Shown: positions 8,183-16,551, numbered from the stretch's first letter. The stretch: 41,970 nucleotides of DNA from Cytophagales bacterium (GCA_030446715.1 JAUJMU010000010.1:1-41970), one strand, 5' to 3'. Made by a program: numbers and translations. The notes: generated from the sequence alone by a model not told the origin.

Positions 8183-9391
8183 CTACTTCAGACTTAAGCC
8201 ATACTCTTTCAGGATCCGGCGGGCCAGTACAGATTTATGCACTTCGTCCGGCCCGTCGTAGATGCGGGCACCCCGTTCGTGGCGGTACCACCAGGAGAGG
8301 ATCGTATCATCGGTAACCCCAAGGGCGCCGTGTACCTGAATGGCCCGGTCCACCACCTGCTGGAGCACGTTGGCGACGTAAAATTTGATGGTGGAAATTT
8401 CTTCCCGGGCGGCTTCCTGGCCTTCGTGTTCCATCCGGTGCGCCGCGTGCAGCACCATCAGCCGCGCCGCATTGATTCCGGCGCGGCTTTCGGCAATCCA
8501 TGCCTGCACCGTCTGCCTGTGACCGAGGTATTCTCCCGGTGAGAGCTGCCGGGTAGCGGCCCGCTGGCACATCAGGCCGAAAGCCCGTTCGCAGATGCCG
8601 ATCCAGCGCATGCAGTGGTGAATCCGGCCCGGACCAAGCCGCTCCTGGGCCAGCCTGAAGCCGCCGCCTTCCGGACCCAGCAGATTTTCGGCCGGCACCC
8701 GGCAATCTTCGTAACGAATCTCGGCGTGGCTGTTATATCCCTCCCCCGTTTCGCCCATGACCGGAATGTTGCGCACCAGCCGGAAACCCGGCGTGCCGGT
8801 GGGTACGAGCAGCATGCTGGCCCGGGTGTAGGGATTGGGATGCGCCGGATTGGTAACGGCCATCACCACCGCAAACGCCGCTCCGTCGGCGGCCGTGGTA
8901 AACCACTTGTGCCCGTTGATCACATACTGATTGCCTTTTTTCAGCGCGGTAGTACTCATCTGCACCGGGTTTGATCCGGCAAAGTCCGGCTCGGTCATCG
9001 AAAAGCAGGAGCGGATTTTACCCGCCATCAGCGGCTGCATAAACCTTTCCTGCTGACCCTCCGTGCCGAACTTGTGGAGCAGTTCCATGTTGCCGATGTC
9101 GGGAGCCTGGCAGTTAAAGACGAAATGCCCCATGGGCGTGCGGCCCAACTCTTCGCTTACCTGCGCAAACTCGGTGAGGGTGAGTCCCATCCCGCCATCT
9201 TCCGGCGACAGGTGCGGTGCCCACCAGCCGAGACTGCGCACCAGATTCCGTTTTTCGGCCAGTACGGGTTCCAGCCGGGGGAAGGGCAGACGGATAAACT
9301 GAGATTCGAGTGGCATGATTTCCTGCTTCACAAACTGCCGGATTTCCGGAAGTATCTTTTGCAGACGGGGAGAGGAGAAGAGACCGGGCAT
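8183..9391 (-). CDS. Acyl-CoA dehydrogenase, ACAD10/11 or LvaC-like subtype
   Basis: About 402 residues with the full acyl-CoA dehydrogenase layout: an N-terminal helical domain, a middle beta domain with FSMTEPDFAGSNP and GHKWFTTAADG, and a C-terminal helical domain ending in YDGPDEVHKSVLARRILK. The DGPDEVH motif and the TEPD region are typical of the ACAD10/11 branch. FAD-dependent alpha,beta-dehydrogenation, or phosphate elimination followed by rearrangement in the 4-hydroxyacyl pathway, is expected in the cytoplasm. I chose ATG 9391 because the upstream TTG extension (to 9439) is outside the conserved start. It probably works with the kinase at 6423-7475, which it does not directly adjoin. 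Confidence 0.9.
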   Translation of the reverse strand: MPGLFSSPRLQKILPEIRQFVKQEIMPLESQFIRLPFPRLEPVLAEKRNLVRSLGWWAPHLSPEDGGMGLTLTEFAQVSEELGRTPMGHFVFNCQAPDIGNMELLHKFGTEGQQERFMQPLMAGKIRSCFSMTEPDFAGSNPVQMSTTALKKGNQYVINGHKWFTTAADGAAFAVVMAVTNPAHPNPYTRASMLLVPTGTPGFRLVRNIPVMGETGEGYNSHAEIRYEDCRVPAENLLGPEGGGFRLAQERLGPGRIHHCMRWIGICERAFGLMCQRAATRQLSPGEYLGHRQTVQAWIAESRAGINAARLMVLHAAHRMEHEGQEAAREEISTIKFYVANVLQQVVDRAIQVHGALGVTDDTILSWWYRHERGARIYDGPDEVHKSVLARRILKEYGLSLK

Positions 9392-9565
9392 GAAGGCAAG
9401 TGGTTTGGGAGTTGTAAATATGCCAGATTTTCTTTGCAAAGTTTTATTACATCGGGAGTAAATGACTGATTACGAAAATACCCTTGCTTCCTGAATATTT
9501 ATTTTCCGGATTATATTTCCTGCCGGTATTTCCCCACAGCCGGCGAAGTTTTCAAGAACCACCCT

Positions 9566-10200
9566 ATGAAGTCAAGACTAATAATAACCGCCGTATTCAT
9601 CCTTTTGGCTACTGCCGGAATAGCCGCCATTTTCTGGAACCCGGAGTTGAAGTACACCCGGCCAACTCCGGTGCCGGCTGGTTACCAGGCAATTGCTCCC
9701 GGTGAGGGAGTGCAGGTCGCCCAAATCCTGAAGCTGGAGGTAAGGAAGCCGGTGCTGCTGCACTTTTTTAACCCCGAATGTCCCTGTTCCCGGTTTAATC
9801 TGAAGCACCTGAAGGAGTTGGTAAGCACATACGGGGCTGAGGTTGCCTTCGTGACGGTAGTGCCCGAAGGTCTGGCAGATCAGACAGAAAAAATCCTTGA
9901 AGAGTTGGGGCTCAATATTCCGGTGGTAGCTGATAAGGACAAAGAACTGGCCCGCCGGTGCGGCGTATACTCTACTCCCAGGCAGCACTGATTGATCCGG
10001 ACGGCAGATTATACTTCCGCGGCAATTACAACAAAAGCCGGTACTGCACCCTCAAAAACAGCAACTTCGCCCGGATGGCCATTGATTCACTGCTGGCCGG
10101 GGCTCCGGCTCCCGGCTTGGGCGAACTGGCAACAAAGTCTTACGGCTGCGAACTCCCGGAGCCGGAGCGGTACAGCGCATTTCCGGCATTTGCCGAATAG
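9566..10200 (+). pseudogene. Thioredoxin-like DUF6436-type exported protein, single frameshift
   Basis: The N-terminal frame (9566-9991) gives a TM anchor (about 5-25) and a thioredoxin-like core with the redox-type motif NPECPCSRFN at about residue 71. It runs to VYSTPR and then stops. The continuation, QAALIDPDGRLYFRGNYN and beyond, is in the next frame up to 10200. One extra C in the CCC at 9977-9979 restores an uninterrupted protein of about 211 residues. The intact form would be a membrane-anchored periplasmic thiol or peroxiredoxin-like protein. As written the gene is broken; a sequencing error is an equally good explanation because the rest is well preserved. Confidence 0.75.
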
Positions 10201-10497
10201 GTCAGATGCTATGCTGCGGTACATTTTCCTTTTTTGCCACTAAGCCACGAAGATTCACTACCGCCACTTCTTTGTGTTTTCCTGGTGTCCTGCTGACTTT
10301 GTGGCAAGTCAGGTACCGTATAGGATAGTTATCCGGTTAAGATGCCGGGGTATTGTCAAAGCACGGCAGAACACATTTGCTGTCTCTTTCCGCTTCAGCC
10401 GGGCCTTCCTTCAATCCACTGGACTTTCGATCCTGCAAAGCGTGTCCGGGAAGAATCACGTAAGTTTGGCGCTGTTGTGCCTACAGAAAAATCTTTC
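10201..10497. other. Intergenic region with repeat remnant and promoter
   Basis: The left part contains a dispersed-repeat-like stretch: ttttgccactaagccacgaag at about 10233-10253 and an inverted partner ending ctttgtggcaa near 10307. The right part carries a TAAGTTTG box (10461-10468) likely serving the flavoprotein gene. An in-frame extension of that gene back to 10342 is not conserved-looking and is not counted as coding. Confidence 0.4.
10461..10468 (+). promoter_or_regulatory. Bacteroidota-type -7 promoter element
   Basis: TAAGTTTG matches the TAnnTTTG consensus exactly and lies 29 bases before ATG 10498. No good TTG -33 element is found at the usual spacing, so the assignment is tentative. 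Confidence 0.35.
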
Positions 10498-11739
10498 ATG
10501 CATACGACTGATGTTTGCATCGTCGGGGCCGGGCCTGGCGGGGTAACCGCCGCCCTGCACCTTGCGGCGAAAGGAATCCCCTGCACCCTGGTAGACAAGG
10601 CACATTTTCCCCGCGACAAAGTTTGCGGCGATGCGCTGAGCGGCAAAGTAGTCAGTGAGCTAAAGCGGATTGATACCGGCCTGCCGGAAAAACTTGAAAG
10701 GTGTGGCATCGGGCTTCCTTCGTGGGGAATTCACTTTGTGGCACCCGGCGGTGGGCAGATTCAGGTTCCCTTCCAGGCGAATTATAACCCCCGGCTTGAC
10801 CGGCCACCGGGCTACATAGCCCGTCGGCTTGATTGTGATGACTTTCTGGTCGGGGAGGCGCGGCAGCGGCCGGAGATCACGCTGATGGAGGGGTTGGAAA
10901 TCAAACATTTTGAGTTCGGCGGCAGTGGCTGGACCCTCACGGGCGGAGATGGAAAGGAGACCATCAAGGCAAAGCTGCTGATTGTGGCCAACGGGGCGCA
11001 GTCGGCTTTCAGCCGGAAGCAGGCCGGTCTGCCGGTTGACCCGGCCCATCACTGCGCCGGATTAAGAGCTTACTACCGCAACGTGGCCGGCTGCAACCGG
11101 GAAAACTTCATCGAACTGCACTTCCTGAAACCCTTTCTGCCGGGCTACTTCTGGATTTTCCCGCTGCCCGGCGGCTACGCCAACGTAGGCGTGGGCATGC
11201 TGAGCAGTCACATCAGCCGTAACAAAGTGAACCTCAGACAGGCCATGCTGGCGCTGATCGCCACGCACCCGGCGCTGAAGGATCGTTTTGCGGATGCCGG
11301 ACTGGCCGGCGAAATCCGCGGCTACGGCCTGCCGCTGGGGAGCCGGCGGCGGCGGATTTCCGGTGCGCATTTTATGCTGACTGGTGACGCCGCTCACCTG
11401 ATTGATCCCTTTTCCGGGGAAGGCATCAGCAACGCCATGATCAGCGGGAGATGGGCGGCGGAGCAGGCCGGAAGCTGCATCCGCACCGGTGATTTTTCGG
11501 CGGAAGCGATGCGGCAGTACGACGCCCGGGTATTCAACCGCCTGGGCCGCGAACTGCAACTGGGTTACCGGATGCAGCAACTGCTCAGATTTCCCTGGCT
11601 TTTCGACGCGGTAGCCCGGAAAGCGGCCCGCAATCCGGATTTCGCCAATCTGCTTTCCTGCATGTTCAATGACCTTGACATCCGCGGTCAGCTGAAAAAA
11701 CCCTCGTTTTACCTCAGACTTCTGGTAAATAATGGATAA
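10498..11739 (+). CDS. FAD-dependent oxidoreductase, geranylgeranyl-reductase family
   Basis: The 413-residue protein begins with the dinucleotide-binding motif VGAGPGGVTAA (GxGxxG at 10-15). It has the KVCGDALSGKV segment near residue 40 and the second FAD motif GDAAHLIDPFSGEGISNA at about 295, the hallmark order of the geranylgeranyl reductase / p-hydroxybenzoate-hydroxylase-like branch. Such enzymes reduce isoprenoid double bonds or hydroxylate small substrates; the sequence does not settle which. The start at ATG 10498 places the Rossmann motif at the usual distance; the longer frame to 10342 is rejected. No adjoining pathway genes point to the substrate. Confidence 0.85.
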   Translation: MHTTDVCIVGAGPGGVTAALHLAAKGIPCTLVDKAHFPRDKVCGDALSGKVVSELKRIDTGLPEKLERCGIGLPSWGIHFVAPGGGQIQVPFQANYNPRLDRPPGYIARRLDCDDFLVGEARQRPEITLMEGLEIKHFEFGGSGWTLTGGDGKETIKAKLLIVANGAQSAFSRKQAGLPVDPAHHCAGLRAYYRNVAGCNRENFIELHFLKPFLPGYFWIFPLPGGYANVGVGMLSSHISRNKVNLRQAMLALIATHPALKDRFADAGLAGEIRGYGLPLGSRRRRISGAHFMLTGDAAHLIDPFSGEGISNAMISGRWAAEQAGSCIRTGDFSAEAMRQYDARVFNRLGRELQLGYRMQQLLRFPWLFDAVARKAARNPDFANLLSCMFNDLDIRGQLKKPSFYLRLLVNNG

Positions 11740-11834
11740 AATAGTACGTGCGGTTGCCGTCACTGCATAGGGGCAGATAACTTTATTTGCCTTTTTTCGT
11801 CGTTACTGTCACAACTGACTGAGAGGGCAACCCT

Positions 11835-12836
11835 ATGAGCCGGACTTTATTTTTTATTTTCTTCCTGTTTGCAGTCACCCAACCCACCCTTGCCCAGTTT
11901 GGCACCTGTAATGCGGCCAAACTGAAAGAACTGCCGCAGCGCAAGCTGATCGTGGTGACGGAACTGGTTTCCCCCCGCCTGATCGAACTGCTGGGTAAAA
12001 AGCGGAAAACCAGGGAAATAGATCTTTACAAAGCTTCCGTAGAAAACTACAATGCCAACCTGCGGACAATTGTGGAGCGGTACTGGCCGTTCAGAAAGGA
12101 TATTGAGTACATGTCTTTTTCGGAGGCAGACCGGCTCCGGCGGGCCAAAGCCAAAGAATACGCGGTGCTCTACTGCGGCCACGTCGAAAATTTCACTACC
12201 AAAGGCGATGAGGGAGCCCGGCACCATTCCGGGCTGGTTTGGGAAGAAAACTTCCCGACCGTAAATGGAAAGCGGGATCACTGGGACACCTACGCCGTGA
12301 TGGAAATCAAGCTGATTGAGGACCTTGGAAAGCAGGAAACCGTTTTCAGCCAGAACCTCGCCAACATCCTGCCCGATAAAGCTGATCTGCTTTTTGGCAT
12401 GCAGATGCTGAATCAGTACGTTCAGGCGGACGCGGCAAAGGCTAAATTTACCCAGTTGCAGGACGTGCTCACCTACAAGGGAACCATGCCGGATACGACC
12501 ACCCTGCTGCTCCGCAAGGACTGGCTCCACCCTTACCTCAATGAAAGTAACGTGGGTTCACTTTACCCCCATCCCTACCAGGTGGTGGAGGCGGCGGATT
12601 ACCAGACGAAAATAGGCTGCACTGATTCAGCGTTTGCCTACGTGCAGATCATTCCAGAGGTTGATTCCCGGAAGGCGAAAATAAAGGTCAGTTATCTGCA
12701 CCTGGTGCTGAACGCGGCTGACGGGGCAGTGCTGGCTGCCTACTCGCCCGGCGGTCAGGAAAATGACGGCAAGATTATCACCAAATCAGCCCTTAAGGAG
12801 TACGTAAGGCAGGATCGGAGCGGCAATAAGCGGTAG
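11835..12836 (+). CDS. Exported protein of unknown function
   Basis: The 333-residue product starts with a Sec signal peptide (SRTLFFIFFLFAVTQPTLAQ, cleavage expected after about residue 21). The mature chain has an initial Cys (FGTCNAAKL), a charged helix-like region and mixed alpha/beta sequence (RKLIVVTELV, AVLYCGHVENF). There are no TM segments after the signal and no catalytic motif that I recognise, so it is probably periplasmic. It stands alone: the flavoprotein gene ends 95 bases upstream and the next gene is convergent. Confidence 0.75.
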   Translation: MSRTLFFIFFLFAVTQPTLAQFGTCNAAKLKELPQRKLIVVTELVSPRLIELLGKKRKTREIDLYKASVENYNANLRTIVERYWPFRKDIEYMSFSEADRLRRAKAKEYAVLYCGHVENFTTKGDEGARHHSGLVWEENFPTVNGKRDHWDTYAVMEIKLIEDLGKQETVFSQNLANILPDKADLLFGMQMLNQYVQADAAKAKFTQLQDVLTYKGTMPDTTTLLLRKDWLHPYLNESNVGSLYPHPYQVVEAADYQTKIGCTDSAFAYVQIIPEVDSRKAKIKVSYLHLVLNAADGAVLAAYSPGGQENDGKIITKSALKEYVRQDRSGNKR

Positions 12837-12998
12837 GGTCAGGAAATTGTTCGTTCTGTGTTTTCGGATCATCTATCCCAATTCATCAGCGTATCGCCTT
12901 TTACCGGCTACCAGACTGTTTTACCCTATAATGACTTGGGAGTTTGCTCACGCCTATTCATAAACGCGCGGCAGCGGCTGATCAGGCCGCCCTGTCGG

Positions 12999-13613
12999 TT
13001 ACATTTGCCCGCCGATCAGCTTCAGGTAATCTTCGGGCGTATCCACATCGAGTGCTGCTCCGGGGAAAGGAACTCTGTGTACCCGTTCAGGATGAGCGGC
13101 AATTAGTTTCCGGGCTCCTTCCTGCCCTTCCAGTTGCACCAGTTCATCAAATAACTCCCGGCCGAAAAGTGCCGGCACTCCGGTCGTTTTGCCGTAGCTG
13201 GTGGCAATAACCGGCTTTTTGACCTGAACCCAGATGTCCGTCAGGCTGTGCAGAAAGCCGGGCGTGACCAGCGGCTGGTCGCATAGGGAAATCACTACCG
13301 ACTCCACATCCGGCAGGGTACTGAGCAGCAATTCCATCCCGACCCGGATCGAAGATGCCATGCCGTCGGCCCACCGGGGGTTTTGGGTAACAAAAACGGG
13401 GTAATCTTCCAGCTCCGTAGCAATCAGTGGCCCGTTGGCGCCCAGCACCACCACCACCGGAAAGCACCCGGATAACTGGCCGAAGCGGGCACTGCGGCGC
13501 ACCAGGCTTTCCCCGTCGAAGGGAAGCAGTTGTTTGGGCTGACCCATGCGGGTAGAGGCGCCGGCAGCCAGAATGATCAGTCCGGTGGGGCTGGAAGGGG
13601 TCAGCTTTTCCAT
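12999..13613 (-). CDS. MobA/MocA-type nucleotidyltransferase (molybdenum cofactor)
   Basis: The 204-residue protein has the NTP-transferase signature LAAGASTRMGQPKQLLPFDG at about 15-34 and a later CDQPLVTP motif near 110, both diagnostic of the MobA-like family. The MocA subgroup adds CMP to molybdopterin to make the cytosine dinucleotide cofactor used by xanthine-dehydrogenase-type enzymes. It starts 6 bases after the stop of an XdhC-family gene, so the two form an operon. This association favours MocA over the guanylyl-transferring MobA. No molybdoenzyme structural gene is in the window. Confidence 0.88.
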   Translation of the reverse strand: MEKLTPSSPTGLIILAAGASTRMGQPKQLLPFDGESLVRRSARFGQLSGCFPVVVVLGANGPLIATELEDYPVFVTQNPRWADGMASSIRVGMELLLSTLPDVESVVISLCDQPLVTPGFLHSLTDIWVQVKKPVIATSYGKTTGVPALFGRELFDELVQLEGQEGARKLIAAHPERVHRVPFPGAALDVDTPEDYLKLIGGQM

Positions 13614-13619
13614 ATAAGG

Positions 13620-14759
13620 CTACGTGAGGGAGTGAAGGGTATTTTGACTGGAAGACGTACGTTCGTGAATCGGACCAGATTTCTCCTTCAGAAAACCGGC
13701 CGGCCGGTTGCTGAAAAATGCTTTTATTTCCGCTACAACCGACAGGGCGATTTCATCCGGCGTCTCGGCCCCGATGTCGAGCCCAACGGGGGCGTAAACC
13801 CGTCGATAGTCTTTGCCGGAGAAGTCTTTTCCTCCGTTCCGGAATTCATCCTGCATTTTCTCGAACCGTTTCCGGGGACCCAGCATGCCGATGTAGGGCA
13901 CTTCGGTTTTCAGCAGTGATCCGAGCACGGCAAGGTCATATTTATAGTTATGAGACATCAGCACGGCGGCGGTACGGTCAGTGATGGTGATTTTATCCAG
14001 TACGGCGTACCGGTCGGCGTAAAGCAGGCAGGTGGCCGCCGGAAAGCGTTTGGGGGAAAGATGGGCGATGCAGTCTTCCGTCACCGTTACCTGCCAGCCG
14101 ATTTCCCGGGCCAGCCGGGCGAGGGGAATCACGTCGTAGCCCGCACCGAAAATCACCAGTTCAATTCCGGAGTCAATTCTTTCAATAAAAACAACATTTT
14201 CACCTCCGGTAAGGGCATACGTTCCCGTCTGCGGACGACCCGTTTCCATCACCCGTAGCATATCAGCCGATAACCAATCCGGGATAAGGCATTCTCCTGC
14301 ATGGGATAAAACATACCGGTTACCCGGCCGGAGACCCGTACCTGGTTGGGTTTTTACCACGGTAGCCAGTACCCATACGTCTTTTTTCTCCAAAAACTCC
14401 TTCAGCAGCATCACCGGATTGGCCGGATCATCCGCGGCGATAGGCTCAATCAGTACGCCGATTATGCCGTTGCAACCCAAACCCACGCCCAGGCTGTTGG
14501 CGTCGTCATCCATGGTATCGTAAGTAATCAGCATGGGCTCCCCGTCCAGCATCACCTGCCGCGCTTTGCGGAGGGCATCGCCTTCAAGGCAGCCTCCGCT
14601 GATAGCACCTTCCCAGCGGCCATCGTCGGTGATGAGCATACGGGCTCCCGGACGCCGGTACGATGACCCCTCCACCCATACCACAGTAGCCAGGGCAACC
14701 TTGCGTTTTGTCAGGTCAAGTTGACCGTACACTTCAAGGATGCGATCCGTTTCTTTCAT
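13620..14759 (-). CDS. XdhC/CoxI family molybdoenzyme maturation protein
   Basis: The 379-residue product shows both XdhC domains. The N-terminal one contains GSSYRRPGARMLI (about 31-43) and GAISGGCLEGD (about 51-61); the C-terminal Rossmann-like one contains VIFGAGYDVIPLARLA at about 220. XdhC proteins bind and protect molybdenum cofactor, promote its sulfuration and deliver it to xanthine-dehydrogenase-family enzymes. It is the first gene of a two-gene operon with the MocA-like gene downstream (6-base gap). Length and motifs are normal. Confidence 0.9.
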   Translation of the reverse strand: MKETDRILEVYGQLDLTKRKVALATVVWVEGSSYRRPGARMLITDDGRWEGAISGGCLEGDALRKARQVMLDGEPMLITYDTMDDDANSLGVGLGCNGIIGVLIEPIAADDPANPVMLLKEFLEKKDVWVLATVVKTQPGTGLRPGNRYVLSHAGECLIPDWLSADMLRVMETGRPQTGTYALTGGENVVFIERIDSGIELVIFGAGYDVIPLARLAREIGWQVTVTEDCIAHLSPKRFPAATCLLYADRYAVLDKITITDRTAAVLMSHNYKYDLAVLGSLLKTEVPYIGMLGPRKRFEKMQDEFRNGGKDFSGKDYRRVYAPVGLDIGAETPDEIALSVVAEIKAFFSNRPAGFLKEKSGPIHERTSSSQNTLHSLT

Positions 14760-14855
14760 GGAGAATAAAAAATTAAAGAGTTAATGGGTTGAAGAGTCGG
14801 AGGAGCAGGCAAGGGGCAACAAATGGGGTGAGAACTCTGTTCATTGGCTACATTT

Positions 14856-14894
14856 TTAACCGCAAAGGCGCAAAGTTTTCCGCAAGGGGCGCAA
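14856..14894 (+). repeat. Left 39-bp inverted repeat arm
   Basis: It starts ttaaccgcaaaggcgc and ends ggggcgcaa, and is identical to the reverse complement of 15347-15385. It begins about 7 bases beyond the ancestral stop codon of the GxxExxY gene. Confidence 0.85.
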
Positions 14895-14930
14895 GGAAAA
14901 TTAAAGCTGGTTTACTACTCTCCGGATCCC

Positions 14931-14958
14931 GTTCTTTATCATGCGTTCTTTATCATGG
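14931..14958. repeat. 14-bp tandem duplication in the 3' end of the GxxExxY gene
   Basis: gttctttatcatgc is followed by gttctttatcatgg, 13 of 14 bases identical. Removing one unit restores the reading frame to a TAA at 14901-14903 and a typical family C-terminus (KNGIRRVVNQL). The duplication instead creates a stop after KNA. Confidence 0.8.
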
Positions 14959-15292
14959 TAACGTTGAAATTAATAAGCATTCCCAGCTTACAGTCTGACA
15001 ATTTGAGGTAAGTAAGCAGTTGAGCCATATGAATATCATTAAGAACTTCAACTGCTTTCACTTCAATAATTACTTTCCTTTCCACCAGAATGTCTACTCT
15101 ATAGCCTACATCCATTTTAACGGCCTTATAGATCAGTGGGAGTGGCTTCTGTTTCTCCACCAGCAGACCTGCCTGAATCAGTCCATAGTACAGGCACTCT
15201 TCGTAAGCTGATTCAAGTAAACCCGGACCCAACACGCGGTGTATCTTCAGAGAGGCATCAAAAATCACTTTTGATAATTCGTTTTCAGACAT
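14939..15292 (-). CDS. GxxExxY protein (PD-(D/E)XK-like), C-terminus truncated by a duplication
   Basis: The 117-residue protein carries the family-defining GxxExxY motif (G24, E27, Y30 in GPGLLESAYEECL) and a PD-(D/E)XK-like core with D67, E77 and K79 (GYRVDILV, IIEVKA). Members of the family are small, often multicopy and functionally uncharacterised; the fold predicts nuclease or DNA-binding ability. The usual end, LINFNV followed by about 12 residues including GIRRVVN, is cut to LINFNVTMIKNA by a 14-bp tandem duplication. The gene lies alone inside a pair of 39-bp inverted repeats. The start at ATG 15292 fits the family. Whether the shortened protein still works is unclear, since the core is intact. 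Confidence 0.88.
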   Translation of the reverse strand: MSENELSKVIFDASLKIHRVLGPGLLESAYEECLYYGLIQAGLLVEKQKPLPLIYKAVKMDVGYRVDILVERKVIIEVKAVEVLNDIHMAQLLTYLKLSDCKLGMLINFNVTMIKNA

Positions 15293-15346
15293 TGGAACCA
15301 GAACAAAACAATGATTTACTCTTCAAAGAGGACGGGGCCTTTTCTG

Positions 15347-15385
15347 TTGCGCCCCTTGCGGAAAACTTTGCGCCTTTGCGGTTAA
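15347..15385 (-). repeat. Right 39-bp inverted repeat arm
   Basis: It starts ttgcgccccttgcgg and ends tttgcggttaa, an exact inverted copy of 14856-14894. It lies 54 bases upstream of the GxxExxY start codon and could carry part of that gene's promoter. Confidence 0.85.
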
Positions 15386-15537
15386 ACCCTTTTCCTGAAC
15401 CAAAACAATTTCTGCTTCCCTTCAAAAACGTATTCTAAACCATTGGTCAGTGAATGTCAGATCGGGAAGCAATAAAGTCTTTATCCTTCAATTTAAGTAA
15501 AATTATGTGGGTTATCCCAAAGGATTCACCCTTGCAG

Positions 15538-15569
15538 TTGGTTTGTACCCGATTTGTATCCTAATTTTA
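15538..15569 (+). promoter_or_regulatory. Probable mdh promoter
   Basis: TTG (15538-15540) and TAATTTTA (15562-15569, one mismatch to TAnnTTTG) are separated by 21 bases, within the normal range for Bacteroidota primary-sigma promoters. The predicted leader is about 40 bases. Confidence 0.35.
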
Positions 15570-15615
15570 CCGGCAACAGGACAATATTCATATAAACCAT
15601 TAACCAATACACTGC

Positions 15616-16551
15616 ATGAAAATTACCGTGGTAGGTGCAGGCGCAGTAGGCGCTACCTGTGCTGATAACATTGCCCGCCGGGAACTGGCCGAGGAAGTGG
15701 TATTGCTGGATATAAAGGAAGGATTGAGCGAAGGAAAAGCGCTGGATATGTTTCAGACGGCTTCCCTGCTGGAATTCGATACCAAAATTACGGGTTCCAC
15801 CAATGACTACGCCAAAACTGCCGGCTCCGACGTGGTCGTAATTACCTCCGGCATTCCGCGCAAGCCCGGCATGACCCGTGAAGAACTGATCGGTATCAAC
15901 GCGGGCATCGTAAAGGGCGTGATCACCAACAGCCTGCAGCATTCTCCCGACGCGGTATTTATTATCGTATCCAACCCGATGGATACCATGACTTATCTGG
16001 CGCTGAAATCTTCCGGTCTGCCTAAAGGGCGGATCATCGGCATGGGTGGTATTCTGGACAGTGCCCGGTTCAAGTGCTACCTTTCGCTGGCGCTCAACTG
16101 TTCGCCCGGCGACATCCACGGTACGGTGGTAGGCGGCCATGGTGATACGACCATGATCCCGCTGACGCGCATGGCTACAGTGAATGGCGTGCCGGTAAGC
16201 CAGTTCTTGTCCGCTGACCAGCTAAAGCAGGTGGCTGCTGACACAATGGTAGGCGGCGCTACGCTGACCAAACTGATCGGTACTTCGGCCTGGTATGCTC
16301 CGGGGGCCGCCGTCGCCCTGCTGGTAGAAAGCATTGTACGCAACCAGAAGCACATTTATCCTTGCAGCGTGCTCCTGGATGGCGAATACGGTCAGCGCGA
16401 CATCTGCCTTGGTGTACCCGTAGAAATCGGCCGCAACGGCTGGGAAAGAATTGTAGATTACAAACTCAACGCTGATGAGCAGGAACTTTTCAAAAAGTCC
16501 GGCGACGCAGTCCGCAATATGAACGACGTTCTGAGCACTCTGTCTATCTGA
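15616..16551 (+). CDS. mdh: Malate dehydrogenase (LDH-like type)
   Basis: The 311-residue enzyme shows the NAD-binding GAGAVGATCA at 7-16 with Asp at the end of beta-2 (LLDI, NAD preference). The substrate loop IPRKPGMTR gives two Arg, DSARFK the third, and VGGHGD holds the catalytic His. These residues and the Arg in the loop (instead of Gln) indicate malate, not lactate. It oxidises malate to oxaloacetate in the TCA cycle in the cytoplasm. Length is normal for the [LDH-like] MDH of Bacteroidota. It is transcribed alone. Confidence 0.95.
   Translation: MKITVVGAGAVGATCADNIARRELAEEVVLLDIKEGLSEGKALDMFQTASLLEFDTKITGSTNDYAKTAGSDVVVITSGIPRKPGMTREELIGINAGIVKGVITNSLQHSPDAVFIIVSNPMDTMTYLALKSSGLPKGRIIGMGGILDSARFKCYLSLALNCSPGDIHGTVVGGHGDTTMIPLTRMATVNGVPVSQFLSADQLKQVAADTMVGGATLTKLIGTSAWYAPGAAVALLVESIVRNQKHIYPCSVLLDGEYGQRDICLGVPVEIGRNGWERIVDYKLNADEQELFKKSGDAVRNMNDVLSTLSI

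Larger units (their letters stand above)
14856..15385. mobile_element. GxxExxY unit flanked by perfect 39-bp inverted repeats
   Basis: Bases 14856-14894 and 15347-15385 are exact inverted copies (39 bp, built from words such as ccgcaaaggcgcaaag). Between them lies only one gene, on the minus strand; its original stop was about 7 bases from the left arm and its start is 54 bases from the right arm. Unit length is 530 bp. There is no transposase and I see no clear target-site duplication outside the arms. The fragments of the same repeat elsewhere in the window suggest a dispersed family. Mobility is an inference. Confidence 0.45.

Noticed and set aside
10342-10497. N-terminal extension of the FAD oxidoreductase
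   Set aside because: The extension lacks family resemblance, and a promoter-like TAAGTTTG lies inside it. ATG 10498 puts the Rossmann motif at the normal position.
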